DNA from: an uncultured Tateyamaria sp. | GTDB lineage: Bacteria; Pseudomonadota; Alphaproteobacteria; Rhodobacterales; Rhodobacteraceae | Assembly (NCBI RefSeq): GCF_947496075.1 | Contig: NZ_CANMBJ010000006.1 | Coordinates: forward strand, 481,001 to 545,000 | Length of the DNA: 64,000 bases | Reading direction: 5' to 3' | Shown here: one piece after another, positions 37,189 to 45,080 of the stretch | How the letters are laid out: every line of letters begins with the position of its first letter | Position numbering within the stretch: position 1 is the stretch's first letter | The notes under the pieces: generated by a model | Seen by the model: the letters and a program-made list of their open reading frames with translations, nothing else | Databases searched by the model: none | What the model was told of the DNA's origin: nothing | Program-made: the position numbers and the translations under genes

Positions 37189-38029
37189 CGATAACCTCGC
37201 TGCGCAGTGTGCCGATGCCTTCTGCGGCTACTTCGACGACGTCGCCGGGTTTGAGGAATTTCGGCGGATCGAACCGTGCACCTGCGCCGGTAGGCGTGCC
37301 GGTCACGATGATGTCGCCGGGCACCAGGGTGGTGAAGGTCGAGATGTAGGCGATCTGGCGGCGGATTGGGAAAAGCATGCGAGAGGTCCGGTCGTCTTGC
37401 CGCAACTCACTGTTCACATGGGTTGTCAGGCGGATATCGTCCAGTTGCGCTGCATGGGTGAACGGCACGATCCATGGGCCCATTGCCCCCGAGGCGTCCC
37501 AGTTCTTACCCTGCGTGACGTTGAACTTGGCATGGCGAACCCAGTCGCGAATGGTGCCCTCGTTGCAGAGGGTCAGGGCCGCGATGTGGTCGTAAGCATC
37601 CGCCTCGGCAATCCGCCGCCCGCCCTTGCCTATGACGATGGCGATCTCGCCTTCGTAGTCCAGTTTCTCGCTTTCCGGGGGACGGATGACCGGCTGGTTG
37701 TGACCCGTGAAGCTGCGTGGGAAGCGGGGGAAGAGCGACATGTTCGGCGGCGCCTCGTGCCCGTCTTTGTACTCGGCATTGCGGTCGGGGAAATTTACGC
37801 CGACGCAGATGATCTTTTCCGGGTTGGGGACGGGGATATCATAGGTGACATCGTGATGCGTGGCCGTGCGCCCTTGGGCAGCTTTCGCAAGCGCGTGCAG
37901 GCCGTCGTTTTCGATAACGTTGCGCAGGGTGGTCCATTGAGGAAAGTTGGGGGACAGGGGGATCATCCCGTTATCTGCCACCGCGCCGTAATATTGGTTT
38001 CCGGCGGTGGTGTAGGTGGCGAATTTCAT
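37178..38029 (-). CDS. Fumarylacetoacetate hydrolase family protein, probable HHDD isomerase / OPET decarboxylase step
   Basis: 283 residues from an ATG at 38029, overlapping the decarboxylase stop by 4 bases. IICVGVNFPDRNAEYKDGHE and LDYEGEIAIVIGKGGRRI carry the catalytic and metal-binding residues of the FAH C-terminal fold, and GDIIVTGTPTGAGARFDPPK closes the site. In a homoprotocatechuate operon the fitting role is decarboxylation of 5-oxopent-3-ene-1,2,5-tricarboxylate and isomerisation to the HpaH substrate. E. coli HpaG is a two-domain protein of about 430 residues; this one has a single domain and may act as a homodimer. Another FAH-type hydrolase activity cannot be excluded. Confidence 0.78.
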   Translation of the reverse strand: MKFATYTTAGNQYYGAVADNGMIPLSPNFPQWTTLRNVIENDGLHALAKAAQGRTATHHDVTYDIPVPNPEKIICVGVNFPDRNAEYKDGHEAPPNMSLFPRFPRSFTGHNQPVIRPPESEKLDYEGEIAIVIGKGGRRIAEADAYDHIAALTLCNEGTIRDWVRHAKFNVTQGKNWDASGAMGPWIVPFTHAAQLDDIRLTTHVNSELRQDDRTSRMLFPIRRQIAYISTFTTLVPGDIIVTGTPTGAGARFDPPKFLKPGDVVEVAAEGIGTLRSEVIDDT

Positions 38030-39423
38030 AGGCCTCTCGCAATCTCGGTGATTGTGTCGAAGGCGGTGTTGAAATCCCGTTCTTCGCAATCAAACTGCCC
38101 GGCCTGGAAGCGGATCACCTTTTGCCCGTCGACCAGCGTTTGGGTCAGGTAGATGCGGCCATCGTCATTGATGGAATCCACAAGGCGTTGGGTGTCGTCG
38201 TTCGACGCGCCCGCAGCCTTGAAGGTCCACAGCGACAGGATCGGTTCGGTCACGATCTCGAAATCATCTTCGGCCCGGAGCCGCTCGCACAGGGCCTGAC
38301 TCCAGGCAACATGGTTGCGAATACGACTGCGCAACCCTTCCATGCCGTAGTGCCGCATCAGGAACCACAGTTTGAGCGCGCGGAACCTGCGGCCCAGCGG
38401 GATCGTCCATTCTGAATAGTCGATGACGTCCTCGGCCCCGTGCGTCTTGAGGTATTCGGGGCGGATCGCGAGCGTCTGACGGAGTTGGTCGGGATCGCGC
38501 AAGAAATGCGCTGCACAGTCGAATTGTGCCCCCAGCCATTTGTGCGGGTTGAAGACAATACTGTCGAAGCGATCGGCCCCGGTCCAGAGCGTGCGGAATT
38601 CCGGGCAGATCATGGCTGTGCCGGCCCATGCCGCGTCGAGATGGGTGTAGATGCCATGTTCTTCGGCCACTGCAGCGACCGCTTCAAGGTCGTCGCTGGC
38701 GCCCATGCCGGTGGCGCCGGTCGCAGCGATGATCCCGGCCGGGATGCGCCCCGCCTGCTTGTCCTCGGCAATGGCGGCTTCCAGATCCAGCGGGTCCATG
38801 TGACGCAGATCGCCGGTGGTGCGGATCTTGACCAGATTGTCCTGTCCGATGCCCGCGACCCAGATGGCGCGGTCGATGGAGGTGTGTACCTGATCTGAAC
38901 AGTAGATACGCAGCTGCGGTTGTCCGTGCAGCCCTTCGATATTGCCGCGGAATTCCAACGCGCGTTCGCGCATGGTAAGGACGGCGGCGAGCGTGGCTGA
39001 CGAGGCGCTATCCTGAATGACGCCCTGATACCCTTCGGGCAGGCCAAGGCCCTGACGCAGCCAGTCCATCATCCGCGTCTCCATCTCGGTCGCGGCGGGC
39101 GAGGTTTGCCAGAGCATGCATTGCGGCGCGATAATGGATGTCAGAAATTCGGCCAGAACCGACGCGGGCGCGGCGTTCGAGTTGAAGTAAGCGAAGAAGC
39201 GCGGGTGCTGCCAATGGGTGATGCCCGGCATCACGATGCGTTCGAAGTCTTCCAGGATCGCCGCCAGATCAGTTCCATCTTCTGGCGGTGCGTCTGCAAG
39301 TTGCGCGGCGATCTCTCCCGGCTTGGTTTGCGCGCGTACCGGGCGATCGCGGAGGGTGTTGTGGTAGTTTACCCCCCAATCGGCAGCATCCTTGGCGTGT
39401 TTGGCGAAATCGTCCCAGCTCAT
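38026..39423 (-). CDS. PLP-dependent aromatic-L-amino-acid decarboxylase family protein
   Basis: 465 residues from an ATG at 39423. The group II decarboxylase fold has HPRFFAYFNSNAAPASVLAE, an essential aspartate at THLDAAWAG (Asp263) and the cofactor lysine in FNPHKWLGAQFDC (Lys295). Family members decarboxylate DOPA, tyrosine, tryptophan or phenylalanine to amines; some plant and insect members form aldehydes instead. Sitting between hpaD and the FAH/HpaH genes, it may feed DOPA or tyrosine into homoprotocatechuate via dopamine or tyramine. This is not a standard member of the hpa operon of E. coli. The substrate is inferred from context. Confidence 0.85.
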   Translation of the reverse strand: MSWDDFAKHAKDAADWGVNYHNTLRDRPVRAQTKPGEIAAQLADAPPEDGTDLAAILEDFERIVMPGITHWQHPRFFAYFNSNAAPASVLAEFLTSIIAPQCMLWQTSPAATEMETRMMDWLRQGLGLPEGYQGVIQDSASSATLAAVLTMRERALEFRGNIEGLHGQPQLRIYCSDQVHTSIDRAIWVAGIGQDNLVKIRTTGDLRHMDPLDLEAAIAEDKQAGRIPAGIIAATGATGMGASDDLEAVAAVAEEHGIYTHLDAAWAGTAMICPEFRTLWTGADRFDSIVFNPHKWLGAQFDCAAHFLRDPDQLRQTLAIRPEYLKTHGAEDVIDYSEWTIPLGRRFRALKLWFLMRHYGMEGLRSRIRNHVAWSQALCERLRAEDDFEIVTEPILSLWTFKAAGASNDDTQRLVDSINDDGRIYLTQTLVDGQKVIRFQAGQFDCEERDFNTAFDTITEIARGL

Positions 39424-39443
39424 GGTCTCGTCCTTTCGGGCGG

Positions 39444-39493
39444 GGCGCACGGGCACGTGCGCCTTACGGGGGTGAAGCGGAGGTGTCCTCCGC
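39444..39493. repeat. REP-like paired hairpins upstream of the decarboxylase gene
   Basis: GGCGCAC and GTGCGCC (39444-39463) pair across 6 bases, followed by CTTACG and then GCGGAGG-TGT-CCTCCGC (39477-39493). The same components (GCGCCTTACG and GGCGGAGG...CCTCCGCC) occur at 50829-50914. Together they look like copies of a small palindromic repeat family. Confidence 0.5.
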
Positions 39494-39498
39494 CAATA

Positions 39499-40479
39499 TC
39501 AGGGTGCCACGATGGGCTGTGCTTTGAGAAGGGGGGCGGACGTGTCCACGCCATCGAACAGGCTGCCTTCCTCGAACCAGCTGCGCGGAGCGGGAGCGCC
39601 CCAAAGGGTTTGGCGTTGTGGGTCCTTGAGGTCCCATTTGATCGGTTCGTGGTCGGGATCGACGGTTTGGTAGTCCGAGCAGTAGATCTCGATCCGGTGG
39701 CCATCGGGGTCGCGGATATAAAGGAAGAAGGCGTTCGAGATGCCGTGCCGCCCGGGGCCGCGCTCGATGTTCTCGCGGTAGCCCGTCGTACTCATCAGAT
39801 CGAGCAGGTCAATGATGTTGAGCGGGGTAGGGACCCAGAAAGCCGAATGGTGCAGGCGCGGCCCTGTGCCGTTGGTGAAGGCGATGTCATGCACGCCGCC
39901 CTTTCGGTGCATCCATGCGGCCCAGGTTTTGCCTGTCTCTGCGTCTTCGGTGTATTCTGTCGTGCGGAACCCCATCTGTGTGTAGAACGCAACCGCCCCG
40001 TCCACGTCGGATGAGAACAGGTTGAAATGGTCGATGCGCAGCGGTTTGACGCCCCGATAGAGCGCGTATTTCTGCGCGATGGTCGGCAGGCGGTCCATCT
40101 GAACATAGAATTCGAGAGGCACACCCCATGGATCGGTGGTTTGCAGGACGCGGCCCATGAAGGGGCGGTCGATCCATGCAGTGGGTTGACCTTGGGTGCG
40201 GAACCACGCCTCAGCCTTGTCGAGATCGGGGTGGTCGTAGAGCTTGAAGCCGAGCCTTGCGACACTGGCGCTGCCCGATCGGGTCAGGATGATGCAGTGG
40301 TGACCACGCTCCTCCATCGCGCGCAGGTAGATCGTTTGATCGTCTTGATGTGTAATCTGCAGGCCGAGTGTATCCACGTAGAAGGCGCGCGAGGCTGCAA
40401 GGTCCGCCACCCGGTATTCCACGTGGCTGAGCCGCACGATGTTGAACGGCGGGTAAAGCTCGGGCGGAGGGATCGGCAT
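39499..40479 (-). CDS. hpaD: Homoprotocatechuate 2,3-dioxygenase (extradiol, type I)
   Basis: 326 residues with two vicinal-oxygen-chelate domains. Likely metal ligands are His151 (RIDHFN), His211 (LHHSAFW) and Glu264 (HRIEIY); His197 (GGVHDIA) matches the second-sphere acid-base histidine. These correspond to His155, His214, Glu267 and His200 of the well-studied Brevibacterium enzyme. It cleaves 3,4-dihydroxyphenylacetate next to the diol, giving 5-carboxymethyl-2-hydroxymuconate semialdehyde, the substrate of the adjacent dehydrogenase. This is the VOC-fold type, unlike the LigB-type HpaD of E. coli. Substrate assignment rests on similarity and neighbours. Confidence 0.9.
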   Translation of the reverse strand: MPIPPPELYPPFNIVRLSHVEYRVADLAASRAFYVDTLGLQITHQDDQTIYLRAMEERGHHCIILTRSGSASVARLGFKLYDHPDLDKAEAWFRTQGQPTAWIDRPFMGRVLQTTDPWGVPLEFYVQMDRLPTIAQKYALYRGVKPLRIDHFNLFSSDVDGAVAFYTQMGFRTTEYTEDAETGKTWAAWMHRKGGVHDIAFTNGTGPRLHHSAFWVPTPLNIIDLLDLMSTTGYRENIERGPGRHGISNAFFLYIRDPDGHRIEIYCSDYQTVDPDHEPIKWDLKDPQRQTLWGAPAPRSWFEEGSLFDGVDTSAPLLKAQPIVAP

Positions 40480-40531
40480 CGGCTGTTCCTAAATAGGGCG
40501 GCTGCGCCGCGCGCGATTCATATTTGGGGAA

Positions 40532-40550
40532 TGAGGGACGCTGTCCCTCA
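40532..40550. promoter_or_regulatory. Hairpin in the hpaE-hpaD gap
   Basis: TGAGGGAC and GTCCCTCA form a perfect 8-bp stem with a GCT loop in the 104-base gap between hpaE and hpaD on the minus strand. It could attenuate or stabilise the message. It is followed on the plus strand at 40553-40583 by a CCCTGAGG-ATTT-GAAGAAGG string resembling the dispersed elements at 17880 and 25062. Confidence 0.45.
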
Positions 40551-40552
40551 AA

Positions 40553-40583
40553 CTCCCTGAGGTATTTCCGGCCAGAAGAAGGG
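40553..40583. repeat. Third, looser copy of the intergenic hairpin-ATTT-GAAGAAG element
   Basis: CTCCCTGAGG is followed by TATTTCC and GGCCAGAAGAAGGG, ending immediately before the hpaE stop codon. The order of parts matches 17880-17914 and 25062-25096, but the sequence is less similar. Kinship is inferred. Confidence 0.3.
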
Positions 40584-42095
40584 TCATGTGCCGAGCCGGG
40601 GGATTTTCGGGTCACCGGTGGCGATGCCGATATGTTTCTGTTCCATGTAGAATTCGAACGACCAATCGCCGCCGTCGCGTCCGATGCCGCTGGCTTTCAT
40701 ACCGCCAAACGGCGTGGGCAGGTGCCGGACATTGGCGGAGTTGACCCAGATCATACCGGCTTCGAGCCCATCGGTGAACCGCATGGCGCGGGTGACGTCC
40801 GCGGTCCAGACATAGCCGGTCAGGCCGTAGGCTGTATCGTTGGCGATGTGCAGGGCCTGTTCTTCTGTTTCAAAGCGGATGGAGGTGAGGACCGGGCCGA
40901 AGATTTCCTCTTGGGCGATTTTCATGTCGTTTGTCGCGTTGGTGAAGAGGGTTGGGGCCACGAATTGGCCTGTGTCTCCAACGCGTGTGCCGCCTGCTGC
41001 GATTGTGGCCCCTTCGGCTTTGGCCGTGTCGAAGCTGGCCATGACCTTGGCCCTGTGTCCTGCGTGGATGAGAGGACCAACCTCGGTTGCGGGGTCCAGT
41101 GGGTGGCCCACGTTGATTGCTTTCGCGCGGGCTGCGAGTTTTGCCTCGAAGTCATCGGCGATCGTGTCCTGCACCAGCAGGCGTGAGGAGGACGTACAGC
41201 GTTCGCCGTTGAGCGAGTAGATCATGAAGATGGCGGCATCGAGCGCATTGTCGAGGTCGGCGTCATCAAAGACCACCACGGGATTTTTGCCGCCCAGTTC
41301 GAAGTGTACACGTTTCAGGGTGGGCGCACCCTGGGCCATGATGGCGGACCCGGTTTTCGACTCGCCCACGAAGGCGATTGCCTTGATGTCCGGGTGTTCG
41401 GTCAAGACGCGCCCTGCGTCCTCGCCCATCCCGTTGACCAGGTTCCAGACGCCCGGGGGCAAGCCTGCTTCTTCGGCGATCTCGATCAGGATGCGAGCGG
41501 TCCAGGGGCTGAGTTCGGCGGGTTTGTGAACGACCGTGCAGCCAGCAGCGAGTGCTGGGGCGATCTTCCAAGTGGACAACATGAAGGGCGTGTTCCACGG
41601 GGTAATGACGCCCACAGGACCAATTGGCACGCGGGTTGTGATGTTCATCAGGGTGGGCGAGGGAAGCGCCTGCCCGTCGCGGGCCGCTGGTGCACGGTCG
41701 GCGAAGAAGCGGAAATTGGCGGCGCCGCGCAGGGCGGCTTTGGACATGAAGCGCAGGGCTTGGCCTGTGTCCCAGCATTCACACAGCGCGATTTCTTCGG
41801 CGCGCGCTTCGATCCCGTCGGCAATGGCGTGCAGGATGCGCTTGCGGTCGGCGGCAGGCATGTCGCGCCATGCGGGAAAAGCGGCTTTGGCCGCTTGGGC
41901 GGCTGCGTCGATGTCTTGCGCATCACTGCGGGCAACACGGGCGATCATGCTGTCATCCACGGGTGATGTCGTGTCGAACCATGCTCCGGATGCGGCGGGA
42001 ACAGCCTGTCCGTTGATATGGTTCAGGATGCCCGTTTCCCCGATCCGGGTCAGGTGTGGGGCCAGATTTGCGATGTTGTCGTGCAGCGCTGACAT
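40584..42095 (-). CDS. hpaE: 5-carboxymethyl-2-hydroxymuconate semialdehyde dehydrogenase
   Basis: 503 residues of the aldehyde dehydrogenase superfamily. Asn168 (PWNTP), Glu266 (FELGGKNP) and Cys300 (NGERCTS) form the catalytic set, and SLNGERCTSSSRLLVQ is characteristic of HpaE. It oxidises the ring-cleavage semialdehyde with NAD to the dicarboxylate. It is the promoter-proximal gene of the leftward hpa operon and its start is 19 bases from the IclR operator palindrome. An isomerase (HpaF) for the next step is not seen in the window. Confidence 0.88.
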   Translation of the reverse strand: MSALHDNIANLAPHLTRIGETGILNHINGQAVPAASGAWFDTTSPVDDSMIARVARSDAQDIDAAAQAAKAAFPAWRDMPAADRKRILHAIADGIEARAEEIALCECWDTGQALRFMSKAALRGAANFRFFADRAPAARDGQALPSPTLMNITTRVPIGPVGVITPWNTPFMLSTWKIAPALAAGCTVVHKPAELSPWTARILIEIAEEAGLPPGVWNLVNGMGEDAGRVLTEHPDIKAIAFVGESKTGSAIMAQGAPTLKRVHFELGGKNPVVVFDDADLDNALDAAIFMIYSLNGERCTSSSRLLVQDTIADDFEAKLAARAKAINVGHPLDPATEVGPLIHAGHRAKVMASFDTAKAEGATIAAGGTRVGDTGQFVAPTLFTNATNDMKIAQEEIFGPVLTSIRFETEEQALHIANDTAYGLTGYVWTADVTRAMRFTDGLEAGMIWVNSANVRHLPTPFGGMKASGIGRDGGDWSFEFYMEQKHIGIATGDPKIPRLGT

Positions 42096-42113
42096 GCTTT
42101 CTTTCTTCTTGTT

Positions 42114-42130
42114 GGTTCACATAGTGAACC
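42114..42130. promoter_or_regulatory. Perfect IclR-type operator between the hpa operon and iclR
   Basis: GGTTCAC and GTGAACC are separated by ATA, a perfect 17-bp palindrome in the 89-base divergent gap. The GGTTCA...TGAACC pattern is typical of IclR-family sites. TATATT (42145-42150) downstream could be the -10 box for iclR, with the operator covering its -35 region. One site could control both directions. Confidence 0.75.
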
Positions 42131-42184
42131 GATGGATGCAAAAATATATTGCAAGGGGATGGCAGGTGGGTCAAGCTTCATCCT

Positions 42185-42985
42185 ATGTCGACCATCGCCA
42201 AGGCCTTGGGTCTGTTGGACCTGTTCAGTGATGCCCGGCCCCGTTTGGGGTTGTCCGACGTGCAGCGCCTGACCGGGCGGGACAAGGCGACGGTGCATCG
42301 TCACCTTGTAGCGCTTGAGCAGGCGGGGTTTCTTGAGCAGGACACAAGCACGCGGGCCTACCGCCTTGGAGCTGCTTTGACCCGGCTGGCGGGGATGCGC
42401 GTGCGCACCGTGCCCGAGGTCGAGATGCTGCGCAGCGTCATTGACGATCTCAGCCGCGATGCAGGTGAGTTGGTGCATGTCAGTCGTTTGCAGGGCTTTG
42501 ACCTAGTCCATGTGCACCACGCCGAGGAACACAATCATCCAGTGCGGGTCAGTTTCGATGCCTATGGCCTGCCACCCCTGTTTGCGACCGCGTCAGGCAA
42601 GGCGTATCTGGCCTTTGCCCCGGGCGGGCTGTTGGACCTTGCCCTGGCTGACCCACGCACGCAGTTGCCAGGCGCGCCGGCGCCGAACCGGATGGAGGTC
42701 GAGGGGGAATTGAAGCAGATCGCGCAGCGTGGATATGCCCGCAATCGCGATGCCTTGCGCCTCGGCGTGTCGTCGGTTGCCATCCCGTTGTTTGACGCTG
42801 CCAGCAGGGCTTTTGCCACCTGTTCCATTGCCTATCCCACGGGTCGCGGCGGCAAGGCGACCGAGGCGCATTTGGCGCGTCTGCTCATGGCGCGCGGGGA
42901 AGAGATCAGTCAGGCCCTGGGCGGCTCCGTGCCATCCCATATCGTCCAGCTTTGGACACCGGCACAGGAAAGGGCCGCGTCATGA
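42185..42985 (+). CDS. IclR family transcriptional regulator
   Basis: 266 residues from the ATG at 42185; a TTG at 42149 would add 12 residues ahead of the domain and is less likely. The N-terminal winged helix-turn-helix includes LGLSDVQRLTGRDKATVHRH, and the C-terminal ligand domain includes VRVSFDAYGLPPLFATASGK, with the family's LP...TA.GKA segment. IclR proteins repress or activate catabolic operons on binding aromatic or small carboxylate effectors. It overlaps the aminotransferase gene by 4 bases and is divergent from hpaE across a perfect palindrome, so it probably governs both operons. Confidence 0.9.
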   Translation: MSTIAKALGLLDLFSDARPRLGLSDVQRLTGRDKATVHRHLVALEQAGFLEQDTSTRAYRLGAALTRLAGMRVRTVPEVEMLRSVIDDLSRDAGELVHVSRLQGFDLVHVHHAEEHNHPVRVSFDAYGLPPLFATASGKAYLAFAPGGLLDLALADPRTQLPGAPAPNRMEVEGELKQIAQRGYARNRDALRLGVSSVAIPLFDAASRAFATCSIAYPTGRGGKATEAHLARLLMARGEEISQALGGSVPSHIVQLWTPAQERAAS

Positions 42986-44343
42986 AGGACAGCAACTTTC
43001 TGAAGGAACACAACGCCCGCCAGTTCTGGCATCCCATGGCGCACCCCGCCGACAGCATGGCGAACCCGCCCACGATCCTGACAGGGGGTGAGGGGGTGTT
43101 CATCACCGACGTGGACGGTCACCGCAGCATTGATGCCGTTGGCGGCCTCTGGAACGTCAATCTGGGCTATTCCTGCCAACCGGTGAAGGACGCGATTGCA
43201 GGGCAACTAGATGCGCTGCCCTACTATTCGACGTTCCGAGGTACGTCGAACGACAAGGCGATTGAGTTGGCGTATTTACTGGCCGACTTCTTTGGCTCCG
43301 ATGGCATGACGCGCAGCTTTTTCACCAGTGGTGGGTCGGACAGTATCGAGATCGCGCTGAAGCTGGCCCGCCAGTACCACCGCATCCGGGGCGAGGGTGC
43401 GCGGACCAAGTTCATCAGCCTCGACAAAGGGTATCACGGCACGCATTTTGGTGGGGCATCGGTCAATGGGAATGCAAAGTTCCGCAATTCCTATGAGCCG
43501 CTCATGGCAGGGTGCTACCACATCCCCGGACCTTACCTGTATCGCAATCCGTTTGGCACGGACGATCCCGAGGAACTCGCGCACCTGAGTGCGGGGATGT
43601 TGGAGCGTGAGATCGCCTTTCAGGGTGCCAACACCATTGCTGCCTTCATCATGGAGCCGGTGCAGGGCGCGGGCGGTGTGATCCCGCCGCACCCCAGTTT
43701 CATGCCCATGGTGCGCGACATCTGCGAGAAGCACGGCGTGCTGCTGATCGCGGATGAAGTGATCACTGCCTTTGGGCGCACAGGGGATGAGACAGGATCG
43801 CGCCATTGGGGCGTGCAGCCGGACCTGATGTGCACGGCCAAGGCCATCACAAATGGCTACTTTCCCTTCGGGGCCGTGATGATCGCTGATCATGTCGCGG
43901 CTGTGTTTGAAGATGATGAAAGCGGGGTCGGGTCCGTCGATTCCGGCTATACCTATTCAGGTCACCCGGTCGGGGCGGCTGCTGCCGTGGCAGCGGTGGA
44001 AGAGACGATGCGTATCCGACCGTGGGAGAATGCGCGGGCCCGTGGGCCAGAGCTAAAGGCCGGATTGAACGCTTTGTCGGAACGGTATGATCACATCGGG
44101 GATGTGCGGGGCGAAGGTTTGATGTGCGCCATCGAGCTGGTGAGCGACCGAGGCAACAAGACCCCGATTGGCAAGGCGCTGCCTTTGGTGTTTCAGAAGG
44201 CGGCCTATGAGGACGGTGTGATGATCCGGGTGTCAGGCAACAACGCCATCTTCTCACCGCCCTTGGTCATCGATGCGGGGCACGTACAGAAAATACTGTC
44301 TGCCACCGAAACCGGCCTGAAGGCCATGGCCGAGGTGGCGTGA
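42982..44343 (+). CDS. Class III (omega) aminotransferase
   Basis: 453 residues from an ATG at 42982 forming an ATGA overlap with iclR. PLP-binding features are TSGGSDSIEIALKLARQYH, Asp258 in LLIADEVITAFGRTG and the Schiff-base Lys287 in CTAKAITNGYFPFGA. It resembles omega-amino acid:pyruvate or putrescine/SpuC-type transaminases, which move terminal amino groups from amines or beta-alanine-like compounds to pyruvate. Its place with an amide ligase, amidase and aromatic decarboxylase suggests an arylalkylamine or diamine substrate; this is inferred. Confidence 0.87.
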   Translation: MKDSNFLKEHNARQFWHPMAHPADSMANPPTILTGGEGVFITDVDGHRSIDAVGGLWNVNLGYSCQPVKDAIAGQLDALPYYSTFRGTSNDKAIELAYLLADFFGSDGMTRSFFTSGGSDSIEIALKLARQYHRIRGEGARTKFISLDKGYHGTHFGGASVNGNAKFRNSYEPLMAGCYHIPGPYLYRNPFGTDDPEELAHLSAGMLEREIAFQGANTIAAFIMEPVQGAGGVIPPHPSFMPMVRDICEKHGVLLIADEVITAFGRTGDETGSRHWGVQPDLMCTAKAITNGYFPFGAVMIADHVAAVFEDDESGVGSVDSGYTYSGHPVGAAAAVAAVEETMRIRPWENARARGPELKAGLNALSERYDHIGDVRGEGLMCAIELVSDRGNKTPIGKALPLVFQKAAYEDGVMIRVSGNNAIFSPPLVIDAGHVQKILSATETGLKAMAEVA

Positions 44344-45080
44344 AGTCAAGGTCAGCATCCCCAGCGCCGCGCAGCGCAACGGCGGTGCGGCCCATCCGGT
44401 CAGACACCACGGGGCGCGCTTTTGCCAGTGCCTGCCCGCCAGACAGCAAGATCAATGTCACCGACATCACCGATTTCCGGCGCGGGCGGGGGGATCTGAT
44501 CTTTTCCATGTTCATGGCCGGTTTGGCCCTGTTCTTTCTTGTCTTCTTCTTCACTCAAACGGGGTGGGAGGACCGCAAACTGCCGCAGAACATGGCGCGC
44601 TATTGGATGGACCAGTTTGGGGTAACCGCACCCGAAGGGCGCACTGCCCGCCTGGGCCGCATCCTCAAGCAAAGCTGGGTGGCGCCGTTGATCTGTCTGG
44701 GGGTTTTGGTGCCTGCCGCCCTTTGGAACCTGCGCGGGGCATGGCGGGCGCAGGCGTGGCGACAGCGGTTCAAGCAGCCAACCGGCATTGCCCATGAGCT
44801 GGGGCAGTGGTTGCGCGCGCTGGAATATGTCGTTTGGTTCGTGGCCTACACTCTGCTTGTGCCAGTGCTTGGTTATCTAGTGTCGACAGTGTTGTTGGGG
44901 ACGCTCTTGCCATGGTGTCTAGGTTATCGCGGCTGGCGGTGGATGGGCATTTGTCTGGCGGCGAGTTTAGCCATCGTTCTGGTCTTTCGCACCGGGCTAC
45001 AGATCAAGACTCCAGTGAATATCTGGCTTTATGACCAACTGCCGCAGCGCATGGAAACCTTCATGCAGGTGTGGTTCTGA
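44340..45080 (+). CDS. tctB: Tripartite tricarboxylate transporter small membrane subunit, TctB family
   Basis: 246 residues from a GTG at 44340 overlapping the aminotransferase stop. About four hydrophobic helices are visible (LIFSMFMAGLALFFLVFFFT, then APLICLGVLVPAALW and two more). The cytoplasmic N-terminus of about 50 residues is longer than in many TctB proteins. It is the small membrane partner of TctA in a secondary, binding protein-dependent importer. The TctA gene starts on the last base of its stop. Confidence 0.8.
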   Translation: MKSRSASPAPRSATAVRPIRSDTTGRAFASACPPDSKINVTDITDFRRGRGDLIFSMFMAGLALFFLVFFFTQTGWEDRKLPQNMARYWMDQFGVTAPEGRTARLGRILKQSWVAPLICLGVLVPAALWNLRGAWRAQAWRQRFKQPTGIAHELGQWLRALEYVVWFVAYTLLVPVLGYLVSTVLLGTLLPWCLGYRGWRWMGICLAASLAIVLVFRTGLQIKTPVNIWLYDQLPQRMETFMQVWF

